Assembly: GCF_003369915.1 (NCBI RefSeq) | Contig: NW_022881614.1 | Location: 21,430,336-21,494,335 of the forward strand | Source of the DNA: Drosophila miranda | Taxonomy: Eukaryota > Arthropoda > Insecta > Diptera > Drosophilidae | Direction of reading: 5' to 3' | DNA: 64,000 nt | Part shown: positions 46,048-58,600 of the stretch, in pieces | How positions within the stretch are numbered: position 1 is the first letter of the stretch | Layout: every line of letters starts with the position of its first letter | Made by a program: the position numbers and the translations under genes | The notes under the pieces: model-generated | Database searches by the model: none | What the model saw: the letters and a program-made list of their open reading frames with translations, nothing else | Told to the model about the DNA's origin: nothing

Positions 46048-47116
46048 CTCCAAACCAATTTTGACTGTTTCTAATGGTATGAGCTTGAATGTTTCGTTGT
46101 TGTCACGGTTGTAATTTTTCTGCCTTCTTGGCTAATCTTTCAATTGACCTAAATTTTATGTTAGAAGTAATATTATCCATAATTTCATTCTCAGAAAAAC
46201 CGAGGGGCACCCTTTTAATTACTCGATAGGATTCCACATAGTCTTTTGGTATAAATACCACTAAATTCATTTTTTAACTCCTCATTTAAACTAAATCATT
46301 TGCTTCGCTGAAAACCTTAAAATAAATCTTGTATAAGTGTAGGCGCAAAGAGCTACGATTTCTTTAATTCCTTTGATTTTTGCTCTGTAAGCAAAAAAGA
46401 ATAAGCATTTTTGCGTGTTTGATTCTCGAAAGATGGATACTGGTTCTTAGTCGATACTAGTACGCCGCATCCCGACTGTGGCAGCTCACTATACAACACT
46501 GATATTCTCCTTCGATAGCACTACATTTGATGGGTCTTCATAATCGGGATTAGTATTTTTATTCCAGTGTTTTAGTCATTTCAGTATTTCCAGTAAAACC
46601 ATTTATGGCATTTGTGTGAGAATTGTGAACGGTCACACCGTCAGAAGCCTCCACCATTTTGTTACTGTCATCGTCTATCAGCATTTTGTTATTTATGTCT
46701 GTATTGGTGTTGTCGCTTTTTTGTTCCTTGCGCATCTTTTTTGCTGGGTACTTTTCGTTAGTCAAGCTGTCGAATATGTCCTCTTTCACACCTGAACACA
46801 AAGCACTGAAGTTTTTTGCTATTGTTTTTTGGGTTGAATTTTGCCGCTTTTTGCCACCTGATCAGGGGTTTCAATTTAGCAGACACCGAGTGACCGGCGT
46901 CCGCCATACTTGCTGGTTTAACCAGATTGCCAAAGACTTACCTCTCCTTTGGGAAATGAAAGAGGAATAATTTTATATATTGATGAAGATTGTATGAATA
47001 AACAATGATCCAATTTTTACAATCACTTTTATTAAGCCTTTTTGCTTGGAAAAAGTCACCTTTCAGACTGTAAGAAAAAACACGACCGGTCTCGCTCGCT
47101 GATGAAAAGGAAGTGT
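46048..47116 (-). mobile_element. I-clade LINE 5' part, minus strand, truncated by the gap
   Basis: Corresponds to the first roughly 1.1 kb of the LINE at 10621-17101 (5' UTR and ORF1 start). Bases 46070-46560 contain many scattered 1-3 base indels relative to the other two copies, whereas 46600-47116 match closely. Confidence 0.88.
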
Positions 47117-47133
47117 TATCGGCAGACATTATT
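47117..47133 (-). repeat. LINE target-site duplication with thr start codon, partial unit next to the gap
   Basis: Reverse complement of AATAATGTCTGCCGATA, at the LINE 5' end as in the other units. The matching right copy is beyond the gap. Confidence 0.88.
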
Positions 47134-47483
47134 GTCACTTTTTTACCAGCGCTTCGCTTCGTTTGAGTGTGTTTCAGTGTGACCTGATCTATCGCGGTCT
47201 TATGGATAAAATCTATGGCAGCCCTCAGAAATATACCAAAAAATACCGTAAGTCTACTGACGATTCTATTGTACATTTCCTCGTATTTTAATATTTGGTT
47301 TAATATTACTAGCTACGGCCCTCAGCTCTGAAAACGTAATTTTATCCGATTGATAAATCAATTTTCTACAACACCACACAATTTTAAATATTCCTTTTAT
47401 TGGAATTGATTGTAAAATAAGTTTAAACAATTTCCACTAACTTCTCTACCAAATGTTCGCCCTGTTTTCATATAAGCCCAATA
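47134..47483 (-). promoter_or_regulatory. thr: thr upstream region, partial unit next to the gap
   Basis: Equivalent to 10254-10603 in reverse, with the GGTCACACTG motif (reverse complement CAGTGTGACC near 47175-47184). The thr coding region that should follow lies beyond the gap or is absent. Confidence 0.7.
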
Positions 47484-48818
47484 GAAGCTGTGGAGATAAT
47501 GTTTTTTATCCCCAATCGGCCGACTAATTATTTCGAATTAAATAAAACTCGGCGCAGAAATAAAATTACGATATGTTCTTTAATGCGTGACATCCAAATT
47601 GCATGTGTGGCTTGCCTGCCCTTTACATTGCGGCTCCGATCGCAAGGCGCAGCTTCGCTCGGCCGACGTCGGTAGGCAAACGCAAAGCGGAGATAGCGAA
47701 GAGCGAGCTGGCAGAGAGCGTTTAGCAGGGCAAGCAAGCGCAGAGCTTTAACAAACAATGGAGTGACATAGACATAAGTAACAAACAAAATAAGCGGCTG
47801 AGGGCCAAGAATTAGGTGCTATTTGGCAAGCAGCTAATCGGCTGGTTCTGCTCCGAACATTCACCCCCCGTTGGAAGGCAAAGGCTTTCAACAGATCCAT
47901 CCTGAAGGGGCAGAACCGCTATTTTTCCAACGGCCCTCTTGAAAAGGCCCTTTTGAGTGCGGATGACGGCTACTCTGATGGTTCCATCTTTTCCTGGGAT
48001 GACGCTCTCAATGCGGCCAAGCGGCCACCTTAATGGTGGCAGCGTTTCCTCCTTGATCATGACGAGCGCTCCTAGCTTGATGTTTGGAGACGATGACCGC
48101 CACTTGCTCCGCTCCTGAAGAATCGAAAGATACGCCGTGCTCCATTTTCTCCAAAACGCCTGCTTCATTTGACACAGCCGCTGCCATCGACTAAGTAGGT
48201 TGACCCGGAGATGCGCCACATCTGGCTCGTCGAATGCAGCTTTCGGGGCTCCATTGAGAAAGTGGTTTGGCGTGAGCACATCTAGATCATCGGAACTTTC
48301 TGTAATTGCATAAAGCGGACGGGAATTTAACAAAGCAGAGATTTCACAAGCCAAGGTCTGAATTTCATCAAGTAAAAATGTAGGTCCCGACGATGCGATG
48401 AAAATGATATTTAGCTGCTTTAACAGCCGCCTCCCACAAACCCCCAAAATGAGGTGAGCGAGGGGGGATGAATTTCCAGTCGATTCCACTAGAAACGCAG
48501 AGATGTGACACAGTCGACGTATGAGGATCGCTGAGGAACATTTGCCGAAGCTCCAAAAGCTCATTTTTTGCTCCTACAAAATTTGTAGCGTTGTCTGACC
48601 AGATGATTCGAGGTTTGGGACGTAGACTTATAAAACGCCTTAATGCTGCCAGAAAGGATTCTGTAGATAGATCCCGAACGACTTCCAAATGAGTTGCTTT
48701 GGTGCTAAAGCATACGAAGACAGCGATGTAACATTTGATAGGAGGCCTGCTTCTGACTTCCGACTTGTGATAAAAGGGTCCGCAAAAATCAACGCCCGTT
48801 GTGTGGAATGCTGGATTA
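47484..48818 (-). mobile_element. BEL element 2, 3' fragment (3' LTR and integrase end)
   Basis: The LTR is at 47489-47859 and is preceded by GAAGC (47484-47488), the reverse complement of the GCTTC target duplication seen at 10249. The integrase part follows up to about 48818, where it meets the olf186-F intron at an (AAT)n run. The integrase frame shows GVDFCGP, WSDNATNF and GGLWEAA. A 2-base deletion near 48378 shifts the frame within the core. RT, protease, gag and the 5' LTR are missing. Confidence 0.92.
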
Positions 48819-48930
48819 ATAATAGGAGGAGCATTGCCTCCTGAGAGCGGCGATCTTGGCAGAGTAACCCGTAGCCCATCCACGACTCTCACTAATCTCC
48901 CGACCTCTGCTCTTTTGCGTCCCCCCACAG

Positions 48931-49470
48931 GTGGCGATGGTGGAGGTGCAGCTGGACCCCGACACAAAGGTTCCGCCCGGAATGCTAGTGGCGTTTGCGA
49001 TCTGCACCACTATGCTGGTGGCCGTGCATATGCTGGCTTTGATGATTAGCACCTGCATCCTGCCGAACATCGAGGTAGTGTGCAACCTGCACAGCATCTC
49101 CCTGGTGCACGAGTCGCCGCACGAGCGCCTGCACTGGTACATTGAGACGGCGTGGGCATTTTCGACGCTGCTGGGGTTGATCCTATTCCTGCTGGAGATA
49201 GCCATACTGTGCTGGGTAAAGTTCTATGATCTGAGCCCGCCGGCGGCCTGGTCGGCCTGCGTGGTGCTGATACCCGTGATGATTATCTTCCTGGCTTTCG
49301 CCATACACTTCTATCGGTCTCTGGTGACGCACAAGTACGAGGTGACGGTCTCCGGCATACGGGAGCTGGAGATCCTCAAGGAGCAGATGGAACAGGATCA
49401 CCTCGAGCACCATAACAACCATAATCGCAATAACGGCATCCACTACGGTGCCGCCGGCGACATCGTTTAG
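48931..49470 (+). pseudogene. olf186-F: olf186-F (Orai), last coding exon only, unit C
   Basis: Starts after the acceptor CCCCCCACAG (48921-48930) with VAMVEVQLD and encodes 179 residues without stops. It keeps the pore glutamate, TM2-TM4 and the coiled coil ELEILKEQMEQ. Residues KVPPGM and WVKFYDLS match the expected fly sequence better than the unit A copy. Only about 110 bases of intron remain upstream before BEL integrase sequence, so the exon encoding the N-terminus and start of TM1 is cut off. It could be used only if spliced from another upstream exon. The family call is secure; the pseudogene call follows from the missing first exon. Confidence 0.9.
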
Positions 49471-50319
49471 CAGTATCAATCGCGCGAGGATCCACGAAGC
49501 AATAAACCATCTCGGCGATCCTTCTCTGAAAACTTAACGAAAACGAAAAGAAAAGACACTTACGGCAGTAGGCCAGAGGCCTCGCCGTCAATCCTCAGAC
49601 TAAATAAGTGAATATTTTGTAAATTTGTAGTTGATGCAAATTGTGATACGCAGAAGGCAGTAGATTTTTATTATACAAAAACAGTATGAGTACGTATATT
49701 CTAAAGGATTGTGCCCCGAGCAATGTTTCTTTAAGCTCAAGACCTTTACACATCGTAACCCCTGTGTACTCATCGCATGCAATGATGAAAGACCCAAACT
49801 AAAGGAATACTACTTTCAAGTTTAAACCACTGTGTTGACTAAATATTCCTCAATATTAGCTTGTATATTTGTTGTAACTAGTTGGCGCGTCCGCTAATAT
49901 CTGTATTGTATTTTAGTGGTATGCCATCGCTCGCGATGTCAGACCCAGACCTCATCCATAGCGCAGTCTTCCCTCGCCCACGTAGTGTGTAAGAACCCAA
50001 TAATTCGAACCGAACCAGATCGTGTTAGCCCAAATTTTGATATTGATAGGCGAATATGTAAGCGAAATTGCGCTGTAATTTATACACGTACGATTAAACG
50101 ATTTTTTCTACCTATATTTAACCGAAGCAAGCGATTTTCTATTGCCGTTCCCCCCGCCTGACCTCCATCAGGTCGTTAGGCTTGCGTGCCAGGAGCGACT
50201 GGAAGAGCGACTAGCTAACGAAAGTTTTTGGATGGGGGCAAACGGAGCCAGGACACATGGTTGGGGTTGATTAGAAAAGGGACACCGCACGCACCCCAGG
50301 ACACGAAAGAAGAGCACAG
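49471..50319. other. Spacer between olf186-F exon and MORN3-like pseudogene, unit C
   Basis: Inverted counterpart of 22072-22921. AATAAA at 49501-49506 lies 30 bases after the olf186-F stop and may serve polyadenylation. No gene is recognised in the rest. Confidence 0.6.
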
Positions 50320-50973
50320 ATGACAAACCCAAAGCGGGGCTGGGGCTCAGTTGTCTGCAACATGTCGTGCCATGCTGGTGGCGGCAATGGTGTTCGAAGC
50401 CTGCGCTATCCTGCCGGAGGACATGGCCGCTATCAGGGCAAGTGGCTGAGGAACCAACACCACGGCTATGGAGTGAAATCGAGCCGTCGTGGATTGGTGT
50501 ACGGGGCCAACGTCATGGCTACGGATCCATGCGGCGGGAGTCCCCTGATGGCCAGGTGCATCGCCTCTATGTGGGTCATTGGCGCCATGACAAGCGCAGC
50601 GGGGAGGGAAAACAGTACTACGACGATGAATCCGTCTACTTTGGTCAGTGGCAGATGAACAAGCGGCAAGGACGCGGCATACATTGGTATGCGGACAGAC
50701 GCGTCTATGTGGGGAATGGCTCCAGGATGCCATGCACGGACGGGGCGTCCTCTTCTCGGGTGAGTCCTCTAACAAAATGAAAGTTCAGTAGAATCCTCGT
50801 CGATCCATATGTTTCGTCTGTGTTCAGCAAACGGAAAGCGCTATGTGGGAGAGTTCCAGGAGGGCTGCAAGTCGGGCGCTGGCTTCTTCGACCACGGACA
50901 GAATCGGATTCAGTTTGGTCGGTGGGTCCAGGACATCTGCAAGAGTTCGCTGATACGCGTGCTCAAGCAATAA
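50320..50973 (+). pseudogene. MORN-repeat protein, MORN3-like, unit C (broken)
   Basis: Plus-strand copy with the start codon at 50320, a GT..AG intron at about 50761-50827 and exon 2 at 50828-50973. Relative to the intact copies, 17 bases are lost after GATTGGTGTACG (about 50500), removing part of the second full repeat and shifting the frame. One G is lost near 50713. The downstream repeats can still be read in the other frames (VGHWRHDKRSGEGKQYYDD). Exon 2 itself is open. This copy should not make a full MORN protein. Confidence 0.9.
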
Positions 50974-51278
50974 GAACATTTTAGACATTCTCTGGAAGGT
51001 CGATCTCCTTGCCATAACGTTTATAAATACACAATCAAATGGAATAAGGACAAGCTACAAACAAATATTAACTATAAACTATTATAAGCCTATGCAAGTG
51101 TCAGTTCTGATCAGTTCCTTTGCCGCCGCCTAAGGCTGACTGTCTCCTGCTGGGGTGCAGGCTCCGGTACCTTCCGACGTGGTCGTCCCCGCGTGGTCGC
51201 TGGCGTTTCCTCGAGTTGCCTGTTGCGGGCACGAGTGCTCCTTGCATCACTAGTCGGATACCGCTTCACTGAGGCTGA

Positions 51279-54200
51279 CTATGAGCAGGAAGGCGCCGCT
51301 TCCATGGTATCGTCCAATTCGATGATCTCTGGTACTTTTAGTTGGCTACCAATTCTAGCGGAGCGTGTCTTTGTGGCCTTGGCTGGCACAGATTGGGATC
51401 GTTTCAGTTGAGAGGGAGCCGGAGTCGAAGCTGAAACCGAAGCAGCATCGTCATCGCTTATCTCGATCGTCTGGCAGGCATTCAGATCCACATGATCCGA
51501 TGGTGGCGTGTTCTCATTGCCGCTCTTGCTGCTACTGCTGCTGCTGTTGCTGCAGCCGATGGGTGGTCGCAATTCCAGCTCCGTGTATATCTTGAACCTG
51601 GGCGTCTTTCTGGCAGATGATTTTGCCTTGGTAGTCCCCTCAACAACACCTTTCCTGCGTTTATCCTCTGGCGAAGTGTTAAAAGCGAGGGCTCGCCTAA
51701 TGGTCTTCGCCCTCGCTTTGCCAACGAGATGCAGCTCAAACCGGGCCGTCTTTATCTGGACCATGAGGTTGAAGCTATAGTTGATTTCCGCCGTTTGGGG
51801 CACTGATTTGAGAGCTGCCTCCGCATAGCTGAGAGCCTCCTTGTTCTTCTTTCTGAAGCGAAGATAGTTGATGTGGTAGAGTTCGTGCACGATGAGCATG
51901 GAGCCCAGTGTGGCGGTGCGTACGGGATCCTCCTGCAGCCAATTGCCTGCCCCTACGTAGAAGTCGTCCAGCTGATCGGTCTCCCTTTTCAAGAAGTTTA
52001 AGCGGGCATGGAGACATCCCACGATAAAGTAGAAACATTGCAGCTGCATGCTGTCCCGTAGATGGGGCGGCATCCCTTGCTTGCTCACATAGCGCTGCAG
52101 CTGATGGCTGGTGGGAATTGGCTCGTGCATGGGCAGAGACTTGAGTGTGGCCACGTCCAGCTGGTTCTGCTTCTTTATCGGCTCCACGAGCTGCATGAGC
52201 AGCATGTTGCTGGTCAGCTCGCTCATGGCATTCGCCTTGAGATCTTCCTTGGCGGCTATTGCGGGGATGTATTTGGCCGATGTCTGCTCCACCAGCGTTC
52301 GACTAAGCGGCTTGATGGCGAGCAAATGGTCCAGGAGGCGCAGCTTGGACTGCGCCTGGTCCAGGTACTCATTCTGCAGGTTCATCCAGAGCCACGAGAT
52401 GAGCACCTCAATGGTCCGCAGGGCCATACCCGACTGCAGCACCAGGTTAAGCGTGGTGCCGTAAAAGGCGAACGGCGCGGTCAGCCGATTGGCCGCACAC
52501 TCGGTGCTCTCCCTCACGAGGTCAGCCAGCAGCAGCTGCAGGGCTCCCAGGTCCACGCTGGACACTGTGCAGTAGTTGCGCACGCTGTCGACCAGCGTGT
52601 CTAGGTGTCGCAGGGGCAACGGCCTCCTAGGCAGGCTGCTGCACCGCGTCTTCCGCCTGTAGTCCAATCGAAAACGAACTGTCTGGATTGTGATCTGCAC
52701 AATGTCGCTCTTGCCAACTCGCTCATCGAACTGGGCGCGCAGCTCCTCGGCCTGCAGCAACAGCAGCTGGGCGTGGCACAGACAGTCCTGCCGCGCATAG
52801 TAGCCGGCCATGTGGCAGAGGCAGAGCATCACTATAGTATGTTGGCGCTTAAAGAACCATCCGTTTTGGAGCTGAGGCCACAGATCGTCGAGCAGCTCCT
52901 GCGCTCGATCCACCTCCTCGGAGAGTTGGAGCTGCTGGTTAGAATTCAGGTGGTCTTGTCCCAGGAAGTGGGTCAGGGCTCGCAGGTAGGTGAATCTCTC
53001 GTCCAGCATTTGCCCAATCCTGAGTATCAGCAGCCAGGCTTCATCGGCCTGCGCCATGTAGCCCATGGTGGACAGAGCCATGGCTGCAGCAACTGCATCG
53101 TCGATCAGGGCTTCCCAGTCGATTGGTGTATCGTCGCAGCCGAGCGGCTCTTGGTCTGCACGTTCGAAGAAGGCCGCGAAGCCAGCGATGGCCGATGTAG
53201 CCAACTCCACCAGGCGATGCTCCCGCTTAATGTTGAGCTCCAGCAAGTTGTTCTTGACGATTAACTCCTCCAGGCTGTTCTCGGCCGTCTCCTTGATCGA
53301 GAACTTGGTCTTCTGTGCCTCCAAAGCCTCCAGCAGCACACTGATACTGGTATGGCCAATGGCCAGCTGTTGCATGCGGCTGAGCGGTTGCTTGAGGGCC
53401 GTGCTTTGCAGCTGGGAGCGCAGTTCCTCGCACTGACGCACCACCTCGCTGTCGGTGCGCATCTTGCGTGCCAGGAGAACCAGGTGGTAGTCATTGTGAC
53501 GGCAGCGTAGTAGCGACTGCAGCAGGGGTACGGGCCGCGCACTCTGGAAGTGCAGCACGGCCAACAGATCCACATCGTATAGCTGTTTCTTTTGGGCGGG
53601 GGTTAGGGGGTTGGGCATAGGACTGGACTCGTGCCACTCGTAGACGCACTTCTCCGTATTATTGGCATTGTGGTAGTGGACGAAGAGCTGTGAACGCAAC
53701 CGCGAGGGATTCGTTTGGGCCGCAAGGTAGGTGGACTGCAGACGGTTGGCCATGTCGGAGCTCTTGCAGTGGACACTGGCTTTGTAGATTCGCAGGAGCA
53801 CACTAAGCATTTTCTGGCTGGTGATGAGCGGTCGTAGATGTTGCAAGGGCTCCAAGAAGGCCAGCACAAGGGACATTTGTTCGGGACACGCTACCTTTTC
53901 GGCCACGAGTGCCAGTAGACGCACCAGCTTGTCTAGCTCCATGGCGGAGGGCCCCAGGCACTTCATGCTCTTGGCCACGTCCAAGGTGTAGCCAAGAATG
54001 CCCAAGAGCGGCTTATAGGGTGCCTGAAGAGAAAGCTCATTAGGTAAAAGGTTTTCCAGCTGTGGCAGACGTACCTTGTCCGACTTCTGTTCGGTCGTCG
54101 GCTGCCAGTTAACGTAAGCTTCCAGGGCGCACATCCCGAAGGAGAGAAGGCAATGCCTGCGAATGCTTTTACAGGCCTCGTTGGAGCAGCTGGTCCCCAG

Positions 54201-55456
54201 CGGACTCCTCACTACGTTCACCGTCAGCCCAAGGCAGCCATGCAGCAGTTGAAAGTGGGCGGTGTATACCTCGGGACTGTCGTCGCCCTCGAGCTGCTGC
54301 CAAAAAATGTCTAAGGGAGGCTTGTTGCTGCTCTGATGAAGCAGCATCTGCAGGCGCTGGAAGCACACCAGCAGGTCCATGAACCACTGCTCTTTGGCGT
54401 GCGTCGCGCCCTTGTGCTCGAAGAAGTAGACGAACTTCTTGCACAGATCGATGTAAGTCCGCTTGAAGTCCGCCGTAGCCTCGCGCACGTACAACAGCTT
54501 GACATAGTAGTAGAGGAGCTGGATGGAGTAGTTCTGCGGAGAGACGTCCTTGTACAGGTCGAGACAAATGCGCAGCAACTTCAGTGCCAGTTGGTGTTCG
54601 AGCGGCGCTTCTATGGAAAACATGTCGATCTGCATCAGTGCCAGAACCAGGCCCAGATACTCCGTGAATTGAGTAGTCAGCTCAGAGCTGGGTGTGGCCC
54701 AGCTGCAGCTCAGGAGCTTGAGAAGCGGGTCGTACATTTTCGTCGTGCTCTCGGGCGGAAGGGCGCTCAGGTACATCAGAAAGGCTTTGCCTCGCTTGCT
54801 GAACAGGGCATCATTCAGCTGGACCAGGAGAGCCGCATTCTTTGCCACTTTACGCTGGCGCATGGTGTCAAAGAGGACACCCATTGCCTCCAAGGCGTAA
54901 TATAGTTGATCTGTGGCGGCGATGGGCAACGTCTCCTTCTGCATTTGCAAGTGAATGCCATTGAAGTGCGTCAGATGGATGTCCAAATAAAACTTGTAGT
55001 CAGCCTCCCCTTGCAGGCGGCAGGGCTGCGATCGGACTAGGCCGTACATTTTCTGGCATTCCGTCAGGGATTTCTGCGAAGCACCCGTACAATTACTACA
55101 CTTCGTCCAGCCAGCAAGCATTTGGTTCTTCAACTTACCTCCTGACAAAGCTCACGATGTATGTACCGCAGGCTCGTTAGATGAGCTTCCCACAGGCTCG
55201 GCTTCTCCTCGTAGGGCTCCACGTGTGGTACCACGGTGGCCGCAATGTCGCAGTAGAGATCGTCATGCTGGTGCAGATTGTCCTTCAAGGCGACACACAG
55301 CTGGCGCAACACGCTCAACTCATATCTTAGCGGAAAGGAGGCGTCGTTTATCCCGATGCCCTTGCTGAATTCCTTGAATTTCAGCTTAATTGTCGTGGCC
55401 GCAGCCTCAACATCGGATCGAGTGCCTTTCAACTGTTTCACTATATCGGCAGACAT
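51279..55456 (-). CDS. thr: three rows (thr), unit C copy, nearly full length
   Basis: Exons are 55456-55139, 55073-54075 and 54023-51279, with GT..AG introns of 65 and 51 bases. They give about 1353 residues, close to the usual length of Drosophila Three rows (about 1380). Three rows is a helical scaffold that, with Sse and Pim, forms the fly separase complex acting at anaphase. All three exons are open. Regions deleted or shifted in units A and B are present (VMLCLCHMAGYYARQDCLC, KGVVEGTTKAKS). A TAG at 51281-51279 (TCG in other copies) removes the last 55 residues, a basic Arg/Pro-rich tail. The ATG comes from the right LINE target duplication, so expression needs a promoter in or across the LINE. 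It is the best candidate for a functional Three rows here. Confidence 0.92.
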
Positions 55457-55460
55457 TATT
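55444..55460 (-). repeat. LINE target-site duplication, thr side, unit C
   Basis: Reverse complement of AATAATGTCTGCCGATA, pairing with 61711-61727. Confidence 0.93.
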
Positions 55461-55661
55461 ATTATTATTATTTTTTTTTTTTTAAATCATCTCAAGGATG
55501 ATCGGAATTTTGATCGTAGCACTGTAGCCACATTGATCAGATACTGGTGATGTAGTTTGGCGAGTTTGACAGGTCGGTATATAAAAAAAAAGAGGAAAAT
55601 TACTTAACTGTTTTAGAAAATAAACTGAAATTACTTTATAACATGATGAAGAAAAAAGGGG

Positions 55662-58600
55662 TCAAAAGTTTAAGTCAGCAGTTTTGATGAAGATTGCCAG
55701 CTCTCTGAGATGTAGCGGCTCTTTTTTTATTAATATTCTGAGCCCGGCAAATCTTTGGCAATCGAAGATCAGGTGTTCGGCATATTCAGTTACATTGCAC
55801 GTTTCGCAGATATTTGAATCAATTGCTTTGATTCTGTGTAGATGGACTTTGTCGTATGTGTGTTCCGTCATAAGTCTGTTAATGGTCTTGATGCTTTTAG
55901 CATTCCATTTAAGAGAAAAATGCCAGGGTTTACTGGGTATGTCTGGAAATATGTCTATGAGGCTGGATCCCTTCGTCCTACACTTCGTCCTGTAGTCCTC
56001 ATTCCATTTGTATACTAAAAAGTTCCTAATTTCTCTTTGAGCCTCCTTTCAGCTGTATTTTATATTTATTGTAAACCCCTCACTTGTAGCAGCCTTTGCT
56101 GCTATGTCAGTCTTTTCGTTGATGGCCACACCCTTGTGACCAGGGACCCATAGAATGTCAAGTTTCTGAATGTCTGATTGGTTAATTATGTTGTGAATAT
56201 CATTCACTAGGTACGAGTCTGTATTCTTATTTTTAATTAAATTAATAGCTCCTAATCCATCACTTAAAATCAAAGCCTTTTTGTAATTATATTTAAGACA
56301 TAGTTCGCAGGCCTTTTTAAGGCCTACGAGTTCGGCACCTACTGAGGATAATCTGTTTTCTATTTTGTACTTGTGGATATTTCCACTAGGCCATTCTACT
56401 ATTCCTATGCCACATGTACTTTCTGTAACTGAGGCATCTGTTGATAGAATGTTCCAGTCGTCCTTTCTGTACTTGTTCAGAATCTCATAAAATATAGTTT
56501 TTATTTCTTCATTCTTCATTCTTCATTCTTCATTCATTTCTTCCTGAAAACAGGTGGCATTACACCAGCGAGGACAAAAATTTCGTGTTTGCTTGTGTCA
56601 GGTGGCACCCCAACACACCTTCTGAGTTATTTAGCTTGCGCTATTTCTATATCTTTACTTGCTCCAGATCCCATGTCTGAAAAACTTGTGATAGCATATT
56701 CTTGTTTTGTTCTAATAAAAGCTTTGAAGATGTTGGTACTTGTTTTAGGTTTTAGACCTGATTTGATAGTAGTCGCAAGCTAGAGGAGTCTGTTGCATTT
56801 TTTTTGTTTGTTCTTTAACCATTTTTACATGACTGACATTTGACATGTTTGCGCTAATCAGTCTGCCTAAGAAACGGATATCTTTTCGATTTGGTATAGG
56901 CAAATTTCTAACAGAAATATTTACCGCTCTGACCTGTCTTTTTCCTACATTCATTGCTGCAGATTTGCTTGGATTGAAGCTAAAACCGAGATCACCACAT
57001 AGAAGGTTAAAGTCATTTAGTTTTTTATTAAGGTTTTCAACCGCTACAGTAAACTCTCTGTTGGGAGAGATTATAACGAAGTCATCTGCAAATTGCATCA
57101 TATGAGTATTTCTATCACAGATCTGATGTAGTCTTTTTGTGTATACATTAAAAAGGAGGGGCGACAGACAAGAGCCCTGTGGGATTCCTCCCTGAACTAC
57201 CTGAACAGCTTCCCCTATTTTCAGTAGGCTCATAGACATAAAACCATAGCTCGCAAATAACTGTTTACACTTTCGGCGTGTCTGCTAACAACCTCTCATT
57301 GACGAACACATTGAGAAAAGGGACTGAAAAGACCCGATCAAATCTGTTTTTGCTCAACTCGCTCTTCGCTCAAGCAAAGACCGACTTTTTCCCTTCTCTT
57401 TTGTTCCTGTTTTTCACTGAGCATCTTGTCGCGAGCGAACGAAAAAAGTGTCTTTTGCGTATGTATGCGTGCTTGTACGTGTGGTGGCTGTGGCAACGAT
57501 CACTTGCCTTCGTGAATTGTGTCAGACACTGTCCCAAACGCAAAATGAGCCTGTTCCTGAACAACTTTCCGAAATTTTTACTGATGTGAAGAACTTTGCT
57601 ATGAACAATGGCCGTTTACCATTAAATGCCGATATATTGCAGCTTTTTAACGACATGAAGCTAAGATCACCACACTTGAACTCGCTCGCACAGGTGGTGC
57701 TGGCTACACCGGCCACTCAGGTATCGGTCGAAAGAGCCTTTTCAGCACTTCATTATATTTTGAATGAAAAACGTTGCTCTTTAAGTGCGGAAAATATTAA
57801 CTCATTGTTAGTGGTTAAGCTAAATTCGTATTAATACAAAATATATACATACATATATACATACATCCATATCCATGTCTCTTCAGTTTGCAGAAAATTC
57901 GCATATAAGTATAAATATTACAATAACATAACCATAAGATGCGAAAAACATGAATAAATAAACATAAACACGAATAAAAAACTAAAAACACTTTACTCAG
58001 ACACTTTTTGGGTTCTGCTCATCTAAAGACACTTTTGCTGCGAGCGCTTGACCAAAGTGTCTCTCTAAGCTGTTATTGTGAGACCCGATCGTGTGTCGGG
58101 CTCAACCGAAAACCCGAAACACATAACACAAGCGAAGAGACAAAAAGTGTTCTGCTCAGTGAGAGACCGCTTCTGCGTGGTCTTTTTCGGTTTTGTCAGT
58201 GACGAGACCGCAAAGGGAAAAAGTGTTGACCGTCGTTTGCGAGCTATGCATAAAACTGATGATCCAGTCAATGTATGTTTTAGGAAAACACTCATTTTCC
58301 ATTAGTCTTTTTAAGAATTTCAGGTTGACACAATTGTAGGCATTGTTGAGGTCAACAACCACAAGAGTAACGTGTTCCTTGTTCTTTTTCTTTGCCGCTA
58401 CCACATTGATGACATCATTTATGCACATCGCTGCAGACTTGTTTTTTTTGGTATGCATAAGATCTGTAGGGTATATTCTTGTTTTCTTGTATATGCTTTT
58501 CCAGCCTGGCTTTCACCATGCCATTTACTGTCTTGGCTAGAACCGAAATGAGGGATATGGGTCGAAAATGTTTTAAGTCAGTCAGATCCATGTTTTTTTC

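Noticed and set aside
52605-53264. Long open frames antisense to thr (for example 219 codons)
   Set aside because: They are shadows of the high-GC, codon-biased thr exons and have no independent domain.
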